Source: Sergeia podlipaevii
Taxonomy: Eukaryota; Euglenozoa; Kinetoplastea; Trypanosomatida; Trypanosomatidae
Length of the DNA stretch: 10,013 nt
NCBI GenBank assembly: GCA_030849805.1
Contig: JASANZ010001697.1
Span: forward strand, 1 to 10,013
Reading direction: 5' to 3'
Shown: positions 1 to 5,845 of the stretch, in pieces
Layout: every line of letters starts with the position of its first letter
Numbering within the stretch: the first letter of the stretch is position 1
Position numbers and translations under genes: made by a program
The notes under the pieces: model-generated
The model's database searches: none
What the model saw: only the letters and a program-made list of their open reading frames with translations
Told to the model about the DNA's origin: nothing

Positions 1-61
1 GGCCGGCGTAGCGGCCAGAGGTCACGATCACGACCTTACCGGGCTTCAGGAACTTGGGCAT
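1..61 (-). CDS. RPL27: 60S ribosomal protein eL27, partial (5' end only, copy 1)
   Basis: This is the first 20 codons of a cytosolic large-subunit ribosomal protein; the rest lies beyond the left edge. The start ATG is at 61-59. The peptide begins MPKFLKPGKVVI and continues VTSGRYAG, the start of the KOW-type beta-barrel of eL27 (pattern FLKPGKVV followed by SGRYAG). The first 36 coding bases are identical to those of the second copy at 4466-4501, so the window holds two eL27 loci. The 5' flanks differ completely just upstream of the ATG, so these are separate genes or separately assembled contexts rather than a simple tandem repeat. Codons end almost only in C or G, as expected of a highly expressed gene. 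Identity is sure; that an intact gene lies beyond the edge is inferred. Confidence 0.9.
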   Translation of the reverse strand, partial: MPKFLKPGKVVIVTSGRYAG

Positions 62-85
62 TACTAAATACGAAAGCTACGTTGC

Positions 86-142
86 CTGCGTAATGAATGG
101 AAGGAAAATATCAAAAACAAAAAAATGATAAAAAGAAGAACA
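86..142 (-). promoter_or_regulatory. Predicted trans-splice acceptor and polypyrimidine tract for eL27 copy 1
   Basis: On the minus strand a T-rich tract (about 142-93) is followed by the first AG at 87-86. Spliced-leader addition there would leave a 5' UTR of 24 nt, short as is common for ribosomal protein mRNAs. Two further AGs (in GTAG and TTTAG contexts) lie between it and the ATG, so the exact site is uncertain. Confidence 0.5.
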
Positions 143-317
143 ACCAAAGCAATGATAAAAGTTCTCTGAAGCAAGTCGTGAGATTTCTCATCGATGTAAA
201 AAAATAAATTCGTTTTGTTTATATAGCAATTGGCATGTATTTTTTTAGGTATCAGTTTGCGATAGAGCGGAAATAAAGCTAATGTAAAGAAATCTCTGTG
301 AACAACGCACACACACA

Positions 318-325
318 TATATACA
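318..325 (-). promoter_or_regulatory. Pumilio/PUF-type octamer in a 3' UTR
   Basis: On the minus strand this reads TGTATATA, a perfect match to the PUF-protein consensus UGUANAUA. It lies about 160 nt downstream of the stop codon of the 1047-aa gene and is followed in the transcript by GT repeats. The same octamer next to GT repeats occurs after the TRAPP gene. It is short enough to occur by chance in AT-rich sequence. Confidence 0.3.
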
Positions 326-483
326 CTCTCTTGCTAATTCGCAAGCACCCATGAGCACAAAGATCAATTTCTCTTGAAAGTTGTAGTTGTAGTAATTGGT
401 GGCGGTGGTGGTGGTTGTGGCAATCAGCTCATCCATTGTGCAAAGGCAAAGTGAAGCTTTTTAAAGATGTTCACTGAAACCCC

Positions 484-3400
484 CTACTGTAGGAAGGACA
501 TCAGTTTGTGCTCCGTACTGCTCAGCTTCGACACATTCTTCTCCTGCATCACATGCCCACTTGTGACTTCTTTAATGTCATGCAATAGTCCCAGTGCCTT
601 CGAAGATATATCTGCGCCACCACCGCCACTACTGCTGCTGTTGCCGCTCTCACGCAGCTGCTCGGATACGATCCACCACAGAATGAGATGATCCTGCACA
701 CGCAGTGCCCCTACATTCTTGCGCACAAAGCCAATCATGTTCTCTGCCTGGCTCGCATGAAACGGTAGCAAATGCAGCGCCAGCGTGGCGACGTCAATGA
801 TGCTGCGCGGGTTACTTAAGAGCTGCACAAGTTGCCACAGCGGCAAGTTCGCCACCAGCTTAGCCTCCTCGTCAGAGCCGCGCTTGGGCATGGCGGCAAA
901 GCGCACGGCGCTACTGAGCTGCCCAAAAAGAAATGTATTGGGTCGCAGCTGCGGAGAGCGGGCGATGTCCTCCACGCGAGATTTGACAAGTGCTCTCGCA
1001 GTGCTATATAGTGCGTCAAAAGTCGCTTGAACGTCCGCTGCGGTCGCTCCACTATCCGCGTTTTCGCTGCTGCCGCCGCTATTGGCGATGGCAGCAAGAG
1101 GATTCATGCACAACCGAGGGTATAGCGACACTAGAGGCCATGACCACGTGAGATGCGAGAGATCTACAAACAAACTGCGAGAATGTGGCAGGCGTGCTTC
1201 AAGTGCGTTGAGAACGGAGACCACCACACCCGCTGGTACCCGTTCTGCATCACCGCACCGACAGAGAGAAACCGCAAAGTCAGCGAGAGTGGTGGCAGAG
1301 CGCACGTGACGCACATTACGCGGTCCAGTGCCCTTTAAACCAGGTGCATCAGTATTTGGCGAGAGAGACAGCGTACCCCCTTCGTCAATCAACCACGGTA
1401 TCAAACCGCTGCCGTACTGCCGCAACGCCATGAGACCATTGAAGCAAAACACGGCTTCCAGGTAGTTGAGCTGCGAGAGTTCCGCCTTGTCCCTGAAAAA
1501 GGTTCCGGCATCGAGCGTCGGCATCAGTGGGGCTTTGACAAAGCGCTGCGCATTTACCTGGCCAAGATACTTCAGCGTGAGACCCTTCTGAGAAGGCTGC
1601 AGCACCTCCGCAAACTCACCAAGTCTCTGCACAGCACCGATGATAAAGTATGGGCGCTGCAGGTGATGACGAGCCAGCACCCCGAGTACGGCAATGCGCT
1701 CGAAGGGGCTCATGTCCCTAGTCTCTAGCACCTTCAGCACCACATAGTAGGAAGCCTTGACGCGAACACCGAGCTTCGACATGGACGTCATGTAGCGAGC
1801 CAGGTGCGCTGTGTGCATGGACTGCAGTCCATGCTCCCCATAGGACTGAAGCAGCGTATGAAGCTGCATGCACGTCTCCTTGACCGTCGCGGTAGTGGTA
1901 GCTGTGGAGTCACCGGCATCGTGCGGAGCAGCGCTAAGAGTTTCCTTCTGATCCATAAAATACAGGGCTGCAAGTTCATTCAAGATCTGAACCGCATCGA
2001 TTGCATTAAAGTTTGGCAAAGACGAGCACACAAGCCCGCAAAGTGCTCTCAGTTTCCGATTGGCGTCTGCGTCAGAGAGAGAAGAATGGAAGAGAAGTGC
2101 CTTGGCCGCCGCTACGTCAGCACCGCCAATGTTGCTGCTGCTGCTAGAGGTGCTATTAGTACTACCACCGCTTGACATGGCATTGTTGCCGCCATGGCAA
2201 GCAAATACACCCCAGTGCAACGCGACGCGTGCCACGTCTGCTTGCTCACGAGGGTGGAGCTCTGCGAAGTTTCTGAGCAAGAGAGAGCTAGCACGCTCGA
2301 GTGAGGCAGAAAAAATCCGCAGCTGCTCAGTACGGGAGTGCTCCACCTGCTGCTGGGGAGAAGTAAGACCTCGGTAGGCATACGAAACAAGCGCCTGCTC
2401 CGGCAGGCAATGAAGAAGTCGCCACACATGTGCCCTCGTTTCCTGATGAGTTTCCACATTTGTGCTCTTGTCACGACAAACTGTCTCGGCGAACACTACC
2501 GTACGTGTGAAGAGAGAACAGAATATATTGACACACCCATCCGTATCTGTAGCAGTAAACTTGGTAGCGGCAGTGAGCAACGCCAGATCCACCGTAGCGT
2601 CAGGGCTCAACACCTTCGCCGTGACATCAGTCCCAGAAGCGGTCAACGCAAACGCCACAGACTCCGCTGTTGTTGCAAGCTGTGAGATGGTAATGTCTCT
2701 CTGGGACGCCGGCGCATCCTCCACACGCTGCACCACACGCAAAAACAAAGGGTGGCTCTGATGTAGATCAAGCTGGACAAGTCGCACCGCCCACGCAGAG
2801 CACTGCGCAGAGGAGAAGCTATCCGTCAGCGCCTCAGCACGAGAAAGCACCCTAAAAACCAGCGGTCGACATCCATCAAGCAAGATCCGTGATCCCACCA
2901 ATGGAGGCGCGCTGCTGCCCGTAGAGGAAGAAAGCCGGCGAGCACTGCTCGTGCTCTCTCCTACGTCGGTGCGAAGGGTAAGCGCGTCGATCAGGCTGAT
3001 GAGGTCTTGCTTTGAAAACACTTCGAGACGAGCGTCAAGAACTTCAAGAAAGCCAGCGAGTACGGGCTCCACCCACCTATGTGTTTGCTCTGGGAGTCCT
3101 TTGTTGCCACTTGCGCTGTCTTGTTGCTGCTGTTGCTGAAGCACCTCTACGACCATTTTTGCAATGCCAATAAGCTCAACAGGTCGCTCCACCACCTTGA
3201 CAAGCGCCATGCAGCGCTCCTGAAGCTCCTCGTTAAGTGTGAGGTCCACACAGCCTGGTCCAAATGGGGAAAGATGTATAACTGCCTCCATGGCAAGAAC
3301 ACTCTCTGGGGCAGTCAAGTCGTCCACCATTTCTGCCAGCTCATGTTGCACACTACGCAGTATATCCACCACCGCGGTAGGAAGCCCTACATGGACGTCA

Positions 3401-3627
3401 AACTGCTCTCGGGTGGAGCACGCAATACAATGTAGCATGTTCGCCTGCGAACGAGCATCAGCATCGGTCATGTTGGCCCTCACCGTCTCTAGCAACGCAG
3501 CGTTGTGCAGACTCAGCAGGTCGAGCTGCCGCAGAGCATGCACTGTCATGCCAATCTGATTCGCTTGGAGGACTCCAACTGTGCAGGCCCGTTGCAGAAG
3601 TCGCCGCACTATAGGTGCTTTGCTCAT
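484..3627 (-). CDS. Large helical-repeat protein, probably mitochondrial, function unknown
   Basis: This encodes 1047 residues from the ATG at 3627-3625 to a TAG at 484-486. The frame stays open 10 codons further upstream only to a TTG, so ATG 3627 is the better start. The N-terminus (MSKAPIVRRLLQRACTVG) is basic and amphipathic, and the first acidic residue is near position 36, as in a mitochondrial presequence. The rest is mostly leucine/alanine-rich amphipathic helices in an irregular repeat, resembling the alpha-solenoids (FASTK/OPR/HEAT-like) common among trypanosomatid mitochondrial RNA and ribosome-assembly factors. No RAP domain, catalytic motif or membrane segment is visible. Low-complexity inserts are a six-Gln run (about 164-169), Ser/Thr/Gly runs (about 480-500) and a Ser/Gly run near 992-1007. 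I do not recognise the family, and a role in organelle RNA metabolism is only an inference from fold type and targeting. Confidence 0.88.
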   Translation of the reverse strand: MSKAPIVRRLLQRACTVGVLQANQIGMTVHALRQLDLLSLHNAALLETVRANMTDADARSQANMLHCIACSTREQFDVHVGLPTAVVDILRSVQHELAEMVDDLTAPESVLAMEAVIHLSPFGPGCVDLTLNEELQERCMALVKVVERPVELIGIAKMVVEVLQQQQQQDSASGNKGLPEQTHRWVEPVLAGFLEVLDARLEVFSKQDLISLIDALTLRTDVGESTSSARRLSSSTGSSAPPLVGSRILLDGCRPLVFRVLSRAEALTDSFSSAQCSAWAVRLVQLDLHQSHPLFLRVVQRVEDAPASQRDITISQLATTAESVAFALTASGTDVTAKVLSPDATVDLALLTAATKFTATDTDGCVNIFCSLFTRTVVFAETVCRDKSTNVETHQETRAHVWRLLHCLPEQALVSYAYRGLTSPQQQVEHSRTEQLRIFSASLERASSLLLRNFAELHPREQADVARVALHWGVFACHGGNNAMSSGGSTNSTSSSSSNIGGADVAAAKALLFHSSLSDADANRKLRALCGLVCSSLPNFNAIDAVQILNELAALYFMDQKETLSAAPHDAGDSTATTTATVKETCMQLHTLLQSYGEHGLQSMHTAHLARYMTSMSKLGVRVKASYYVVLKVLETRDMSPFERIAVLGVLARHHLQRPYFIIGAVQRLGEFAEVLQPSQKGLTLKYLGQVNAQRFVKAPLMPTLDAGTFFRDKAELSQLNYLEAVFCFNGLMALRQYGSGLIPWLIDEGGTLSLSPNTDAPGLKGTGPRNVRHVRSATTLADFAVSLCRCGDAERVPAGVVVSVLNALEARLPHSRSLFVDLSHLTWSWPLVSLYPRLCMNPLAAIANSGGSSENADSGATAADVQATFDALYSTARALVKSRVEDIARSPQLRPNTFLFGQLSSAVRFAAMPKRGSDEEAKLVANLPLWQLVQLLSNPRSIIDVATLALHLLPFHASQAENMIGFVRKNVGALRVQDHLILWWIVSEQLRESGNSSSSGGGGADISSKALGLLHDIKEVTSGHVMQEKNVSKLSSTEHKLMSFLQ

Positions 3628-3755
3628 GGTTGGTTGTGCCAATATCGTGTTCCACAACCCACCACCCTCTTTTTGCCAAAAAAAAATCTCCTTTCCTTTC
3701 CTTCTCGGTTCTCAAACGTCCACTGTCCTTGCCAGTTGCAGAAAAACTCCTCGTC

Positions 3756-3800
3756 CTGAGAACGCACAGTGAGAAGGAGACAAAAACAAAAAAATCTAAA
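3756..3800 (-). promoter_or_regulatory. Predicted trans-splice acceptor and polypyrimidine tract for the 1047-aa gene
   Basis: The minus strand has a T/C-rich stretch from about 3800 to 3764 (T runs, then a CTCCTTCTC segment) followed by the first AG at 3757-3756. The resulting 5' UTR would be about 128 nt. A 17-base T run (3850-3834 on this strand) lies further upstream and could add to the signal. A shorter T run inside the predicted UTR leaves a more proximal acceptor possible. Confidence 0.5.
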
Positions 3801-3833
3801 CGAATGAGAAAAGCAGCTTTGTGCACGCCGTGC

Positions 3834-3850
3834 AAAAAAAAAAAAAAAAA
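3834..3850. repeat. A17/T17 homopolymer
   Basis: Seventeen consecutive A on the plus strand, so a T17 in the transcript, located upstream of the predicted acceptor of the 1047-aa gene. It is preceded on the plus strand by GCACGCCGTGC, a 4-bp stem with a 3-base loop. The length of such a run is prone to sequencing error. Confidence 0.8.
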
Positions 3851-4067
3851 GACTTTGAACTGTACACTCTATTCCATATATAATAGCGCAATGTTAACAT
3901 TTAATATCAAATTAAGCAAGTAAAGGGGGAGAAAAAGAAAGGGACTGAAATAAACAAATAGAAGATAGTATAGCATGAGCTAGGCAAAGGAAAAAAAAAC
4001 TCGTCGATAGAGAAATGCGGCAGAAGCCTACTGTACACTCAAAGTAGCGCGCCATAAATTTTGCGCC

Positions 4068-4088
4068 TACACACATAGTGAGTGTGTA
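4068..4088 (-). repeat. Small inverted repeat in the eL27 3' UTR
   Basis: TACACAC (4068-4074) pairs exactly with GTGTGTA (4082-4088) across a 7-base loop, about 150 nt downstream of the eL27 stop codon. It may be a chance product of CA/GT-rich sequence. Confidence 0.35.
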
Positions 4089-4239
4089 TGTATGCATTGC
4101 ATATTGTCCCTTATATTTTTGTTAATGGTTTAAAATAATAAAAAAATAAAACAATTTTATTGCAGCAAAACGCTCTCACGCAGTACTCGACGTGCATACA
4201 GCACAAAGATCCACGTAATGGCACTGTACCCCATAAATC

Positions 4240-4501
4240 TTAGAAGCGGAGGCGCTGGAAGAACCAGGTGTTGTTGCCGGCGTTGTAGCGAGCCTGGAAC
4301 AGCTTCTTCACGAGCTTCTTGGACTTGGACTTCTTGGAAGCATCGGACACGTTGATCTTGCCGCGGAGCTCCTTGGACAGGTCCATGTTGTAGCGGGTGG
4401 GCAGGAAGTGCTTGTGGTTCATCACGCGGAGGAACGCGCCGACCTGAGAGCGGCGGGCGATGGTNGATCACGACCTTACCGGGCTTCAGGAACTTGGGCA
4501 T
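4240..4501 (-). CDS. RPL27: 60S ribosomal protein eL27 (copy 2), broken by an assembly gap
   Basis: This is a cytosolic large-subunit ribosomal protein. The ATG is at 4501-4499 and the first 12 codons give MPKFLKPGKVVI, identical to copy 1. A single N at 4465 follows. Beyond it, 74 codons (4464-4243) give the C-terminal part, TIARRSQVGAFLRV through NNTWFFQRLRF, and a TAA at 4242-4240. Eukaryotic eL27 is usually about 133-136 residues and only 86 are visible, so roughly 47-50 codons of the KOW/central region are missing at the N. The total of 262 bases is not divisible by three, so the N stands for a gap of unknown size and not for one unread base; the gene is probably intact in the organism. 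All Lys codons seen are AAG and most others end in C or G, unlike the more relaxed use in neighbouring genes. Identity is certain; the local continuity is not. Confidence 0.93.
4465..4465. other. Assembly gap of unknown size (single N)
   Basis: This is the only ambiguous base in the window. It sits between codon 12 and about codon 60 of eL27 and is flanked by good coding sequence in incompatible frames. The flank 4466-4501 is repeated at 26-61, so an assembler would have reason to break or mis-join here. Confidence 0.9.
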
Positions 4502-4519
4502 TTTGGGGACGTGAGAGAG

Positions 4520-4585
4520 CTTTTATTGTTATATATAGAAGGAAAGAAGCGGAAAGTGTAAAAAAAAAGAAGTTTTTTTGGAGAT
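4520..4585 (-). promoter_or_regulatory. Predicted trans-splice acceptor and polypyrimidine tract for eL27 copy 2
   Basis: The minus strand shows T/C-rich blocks from about 4575 to 4535 (a T8 run, then CTTCTTTCCTTC) followed by a short AT-rich piece and the first AG at 4521-4520. The 5' UTR would be only 18 nt. It shares no visible similarity with the flank of copy 1. Confidence 0.55.
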
Positions 4586-4659
4586 TTTCTAAGGCACAAG
4601 ACAACTGCAGAACATGTGGTATCATTCCGCCAAAAGCAAATGCTAGCATGTACATGTAT

Positions 4660-4679
4660 TTTGTGAATATGTTCACAAA
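4660..4679 (-). repeat. 8-bp perfect inverted repeat in the TRAPP-gene 3' UTR
   Basis: TTTGTGAA (4660-4667) and TTCACAAA (4672-4679) are exact reverse complements with a 4-base loop. Short additional complementarity lies outside (TGCTA at 4641-4645 with TAGCA at 4682-4686), so the RNA could fold into a longer, interrupted stem. It lies between the TRAPP stop codon and the eL27 acceptor. Confidence 0.5.
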
Positions 4680-4780
4680 GTTAGCATGCTTGTAGATAGC
4701 ATATATATTCAGTAAGGATCAGCAACAAGAAAAAATGGAGGCCTGCACTGCACTCCAGCGCAACACAACAACAAAAAAAG

Positions 4781-4802
4781 TATATATACACACACACACA
4801 CA
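4781..4802. repeat. TA/CA microsatellite
   Basis: Four TA units (4781-4788) followed by seven CA units (4789-4802) on the plus strand. In the transcript this becomes a GU-rich run starting 14 nt after the TRAPP-gene stop codon, ending in UGUAUAUA. Confidence 0.85.
4783..4790 (-). promoter_or_regulatory. Pumilio/PUF-type octamer in the TRAPP-gene 3' UTR
   Basis: On the minus strand this is TGTATATA, matching the PUF consensus UGUANAUA, about 25 nt after the TAG of the TRAPP subunit gene. It overlaps the TA/CA microsatellite, so it may simply be a by-product of the repeat. Confidence 0.3.
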
Positions 4803-4815
4803 AAGAGAAACGCAT

Positions 4816-5262
4816 CTATCGCTGATACTTCTTCACTACCGCACGAATTGCTTCACTGAAAGCAGGAATGCGGATAGGCTGGCCAATGCCAGCCTCATCT
4901 ACGATATGGAAAGGATTCTTCATCGCGTATTCTACGTAGGCCGCATGCAGTTCCTTAAAAACTCCAGAACAGTCCTTGGTGCGACTGTCCGATACAATCA
5001 CAAACTTTACCATTGTTGGAGTTTCGTAGATGTGAATGTTGTGCTCCTCGCATTCAATAAGGTTCATACCAACGCTATCAATGGGGTTCGCGTTAGGCGT
5101 CAGCTCCTGCGACATACCGAAGACAGAGAAAAGGACGCTAGATATCGTGAGCTGGAGGTCTGGCTTGGCACCAAGCTCACCAATGTCCTCTGGTCGTGTA
5201 AAACTGGCCTTGGCAATAAGCTGGCCCGACTGGTTTATGATCCACAGCAGATGAAGAACCAT
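4816..5262 (-). CDS. TRAPPC4: TRAPP complex subunit, sybindin family (TRAPPC4/Trs23-like)
   Basis: This 148-residue protein runs from ATG 5262-5260 to TAG 4818-4816. TRAPP is a multisubunit vesicle-tethering complex and Rab guanine-nucleotide exchange factor at the ER-Golgi and Golgi; sybindin-family subunits have a longin-like alpha/beta fold. Supporting features in order are an N-terminal strand (VLHLLWIINQSGQLI), a helix around SSVLFSVFGMSQELTP, a strand IHIYETPTMVKFVIVSDSR, the helix VFKELHAAYVEYAMKNPF and a C-terminal IRIPAFSEAI segment. The KF-V-SD-R and Y-EYA-KNPF patterns fit TRAPPC4 (FVVLADPR, YSDFALKNPF) better than the paralogue TRAPPC1/Bet5, although the length is nearer to TRAPPC1. 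Human TRAPPC4 and yeast Trs23 are about 219 residues because of an inserted PDZ-like segment that is absent here. Family membership is firm; the exact subunit is less so. Confidence 0.82.
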   Translation of the reverse strand: MVLHLLWIINQSGQLIAKASFTRPEDIGELGAKPDLQLTISSVLFSVFGMSQELTPNANPIDSVGMNLIECEEHNIHIYETPTMVKFVIVSDSRTKDCSGVFKELHAAYVEYAMKNPFHIVDEAGIGQPIRIPAFSEAIRAVVKKYQR

Positions 5263-5340
5263 CTTTTTTTTTTGCTTTTTTGTTCTGTTTTTTGGCGACG
5301 TGATGACTTTCTAATTGAAATTTAACTGCTGCGCGCGTCT

Positions 5341-5363
5341 TCTCCACAACGACCGTGTGGAGA
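5341..5363 (-). repeat. 8-bp inverted repeat at the probable TRAPP-gene acceptor
   Basis: TCTCCACA (5341-5348) is the exact reverse complement of TGTGGAGA (5356-5363), with a 7-base loop. The candidate AG acceptor (5343-5342) falls inside the stem. Confidence 0.5.
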
Positions 5364-5370
5364 GAAAATA
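5342..5370 (-). promoter_or_regulatory. Predicted trans-splice acceptor for the TRAPP-subunit gene
   Basis: On the minus strand a short TTTTCTCTCC tract (5368-5359) is followed by an AG at 5343-5342, leaving a 5' UTR of about 79 nt. A longer pyrimidine tract exists far upstream (about 5620-5590 on this strand), so a more distal acceptor is a real alternative. Confidence 0.35.
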
Positions 5371-5382
5371 TATATATATATA
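5368..5382. repeat. AT microsatellite
   Basis: Seven AT units plus one A, immediately upstream (in transcript sense) of the short pyrimidine tract of the TRAPP-subunit gene. Confidence 0.85.
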
Positions 5383-5412
5383 CTTTAGAAACGTGTGCAA
5401 AATTTAAATGAG

Positions 5413-5428
5413 CTCCTCCTCCTCCTCC
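5413..5428. repeat. CTC triplet repeat
   Basis: About five CTC units on the plus strand (GAG-rich in the transcript), in the spacer upstream of the TRAPP-subunit gene. Confidence 0.8.
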
Positions 5429-5563
5429 ACACTACGACAAATAAGATTGACAAGAAAGGATCAGCATTTAAAAAAAAATGTGCAAAAAAAAATATTTTTT
5501 TAAGATTACAATACCATTCACGCCAGTTAGCTGACAGTAGCAAAACCTGGTACCGTGACCAAG

Positions 5564-5579
5564 ACACACACACACACAC
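5564..5579. repeat. AC microsatellite
   Basis: Eight AC units, read as GT repeats in the transcript, within the spacer between the 971-aa gene and the TRAPP-subunit gene. Confidence 0.85.
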
Positions 5580-5626
5580 CCTCATACATACACAGAGAGA
5601 GAAGAATAGAAAAGGAAGTCAAGATA

Positions 5627-5638
5627 ATATATATATAT
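5627..5638. repeat. AT microsatellite
   Basis: Six AT units followed by a T run, about 200 nt downstream of the stop codon of the 971-aa gene on the coding strand. Confidence 0.8.
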
Positions 5639-5845
5639 TTTTTTGGTTGAACACAAAATTATGTATCTCTTTATTCGTTGTTCATCTCATCTTAGAGTTA
5701 CTTAGGTTTGCTATTTAGTCGCGCGCATGGTTATCGCCATGATGTAGATGGCAACTCTCGTTGGTAGCTACCTGCGTTAAAAGCAAAAAAAAAAGATAAA
5801 GGGCAAGGGAGGGCCATGCCTCAAACCGCATCCTGTATCCATCCC

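Larger units (their letters stand above)
62..483 (-). other. Intergenic spacer: 3' UTR of the 1047-aa gene and splice region of eL27 copy 1
   Basis: No credible gene is seen. Read on the minus strand, the part nearest 483 is the 3' UTR of the helical-repeat gene. It contains a short run of GGT-type triplets on the plus strand around 400-420, five CA repeats at 308-317 and a Pumilio-type octamer at 318-325. Near eL27 the plus strand is purine-rich (about 93-142), so the transcript carries a polypyrimidine tract ahead of the likely AG acceptor. Two small reading frames here translate to low-complexity Thr/Asn or hydrophobic peptides and look like chance. Confidence 0.7.
3628..4239 (-). other. 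Intergenic spacer: 3' UTR of eL27 copy 2 and 5' flank of the 1047-aa gene
   Basis: This is 612 bases with no credible gene. From high to low coordinates it holds the 3' UTR of eL27, an AT-rich stretch with a small CA/GT hairpin at 4068-4088, scattered purine runs on the plus strand, a 17-base A run at 3834-3850, and the splice signals of the downstream gene. Frames open here are short and low in complexity. Confidence 0.7.
4502..4815 (-). other. Intergenic spacer between the TRAPP gene and eL27
   Basis: 314 bases without a gene. It contains the TRAPP-gene 3' UTR with TA/CA repeats and a PUF-type octamer right after the stop codon, an 8-bp inverted repeat at 4660-4679, and the eL27 splice signals. 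The open frame on the plus strand starting at 4735 only runs antisense through the TRAPP gene. Confidence 0.7.
5263..5845 (-). other. Intergenic spacer with several microsatellites
   Basis: 583 bases without a credible gene. In the transcript it comprises the 3' UTR of the 971-aa gene and the 5' region of the TRAPP gene. It contains AT runs (5368-5382 and 5627-5638), a CTC repeat (5413-5428), an AC repeat (5564-5579), several A/T homopolymers and a small hairpin (5341-5363). Open frames across it are built from these repeats. Confidence 0.7.

Noticed and set aside
64..318. 84-residue minus-strand frame upstream of eL27 copy 1
   Set aside because: The hydrophobic translation comes from the polypyrimidine tract and AT-rich spacer, with no motif or coding-type codon bias.
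3628..3657. 10-codon upstream extension of the 1047-aa protein from a TTG
   Set aside because: Trypanosomatid genes start at ATG, and the ATG at 3627 directly begins a good presequence.
3834..3850. Homopolymer as a transcription terminator
   Set aside because: Polycistronic Pol II transcription in trypanosomatids does not end at such runs between co-directional genes; a role in the pyrimidine signal for splicing is more likely.
4240..4501. eL27 copy 2 as a frameshifted pseudogene
   Set aside because: The frame break coincides exactly with an N, and both sides are perfectly conserved coding sequence, so an assembly gap explains it.
4735..5325. 196-residue plus-strand reading frame over the TRAPP gene
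   Set aside because: It is fully antisense to a recognised sybindin-family protein, and its ends read through microsatellite and poly-T sequence.
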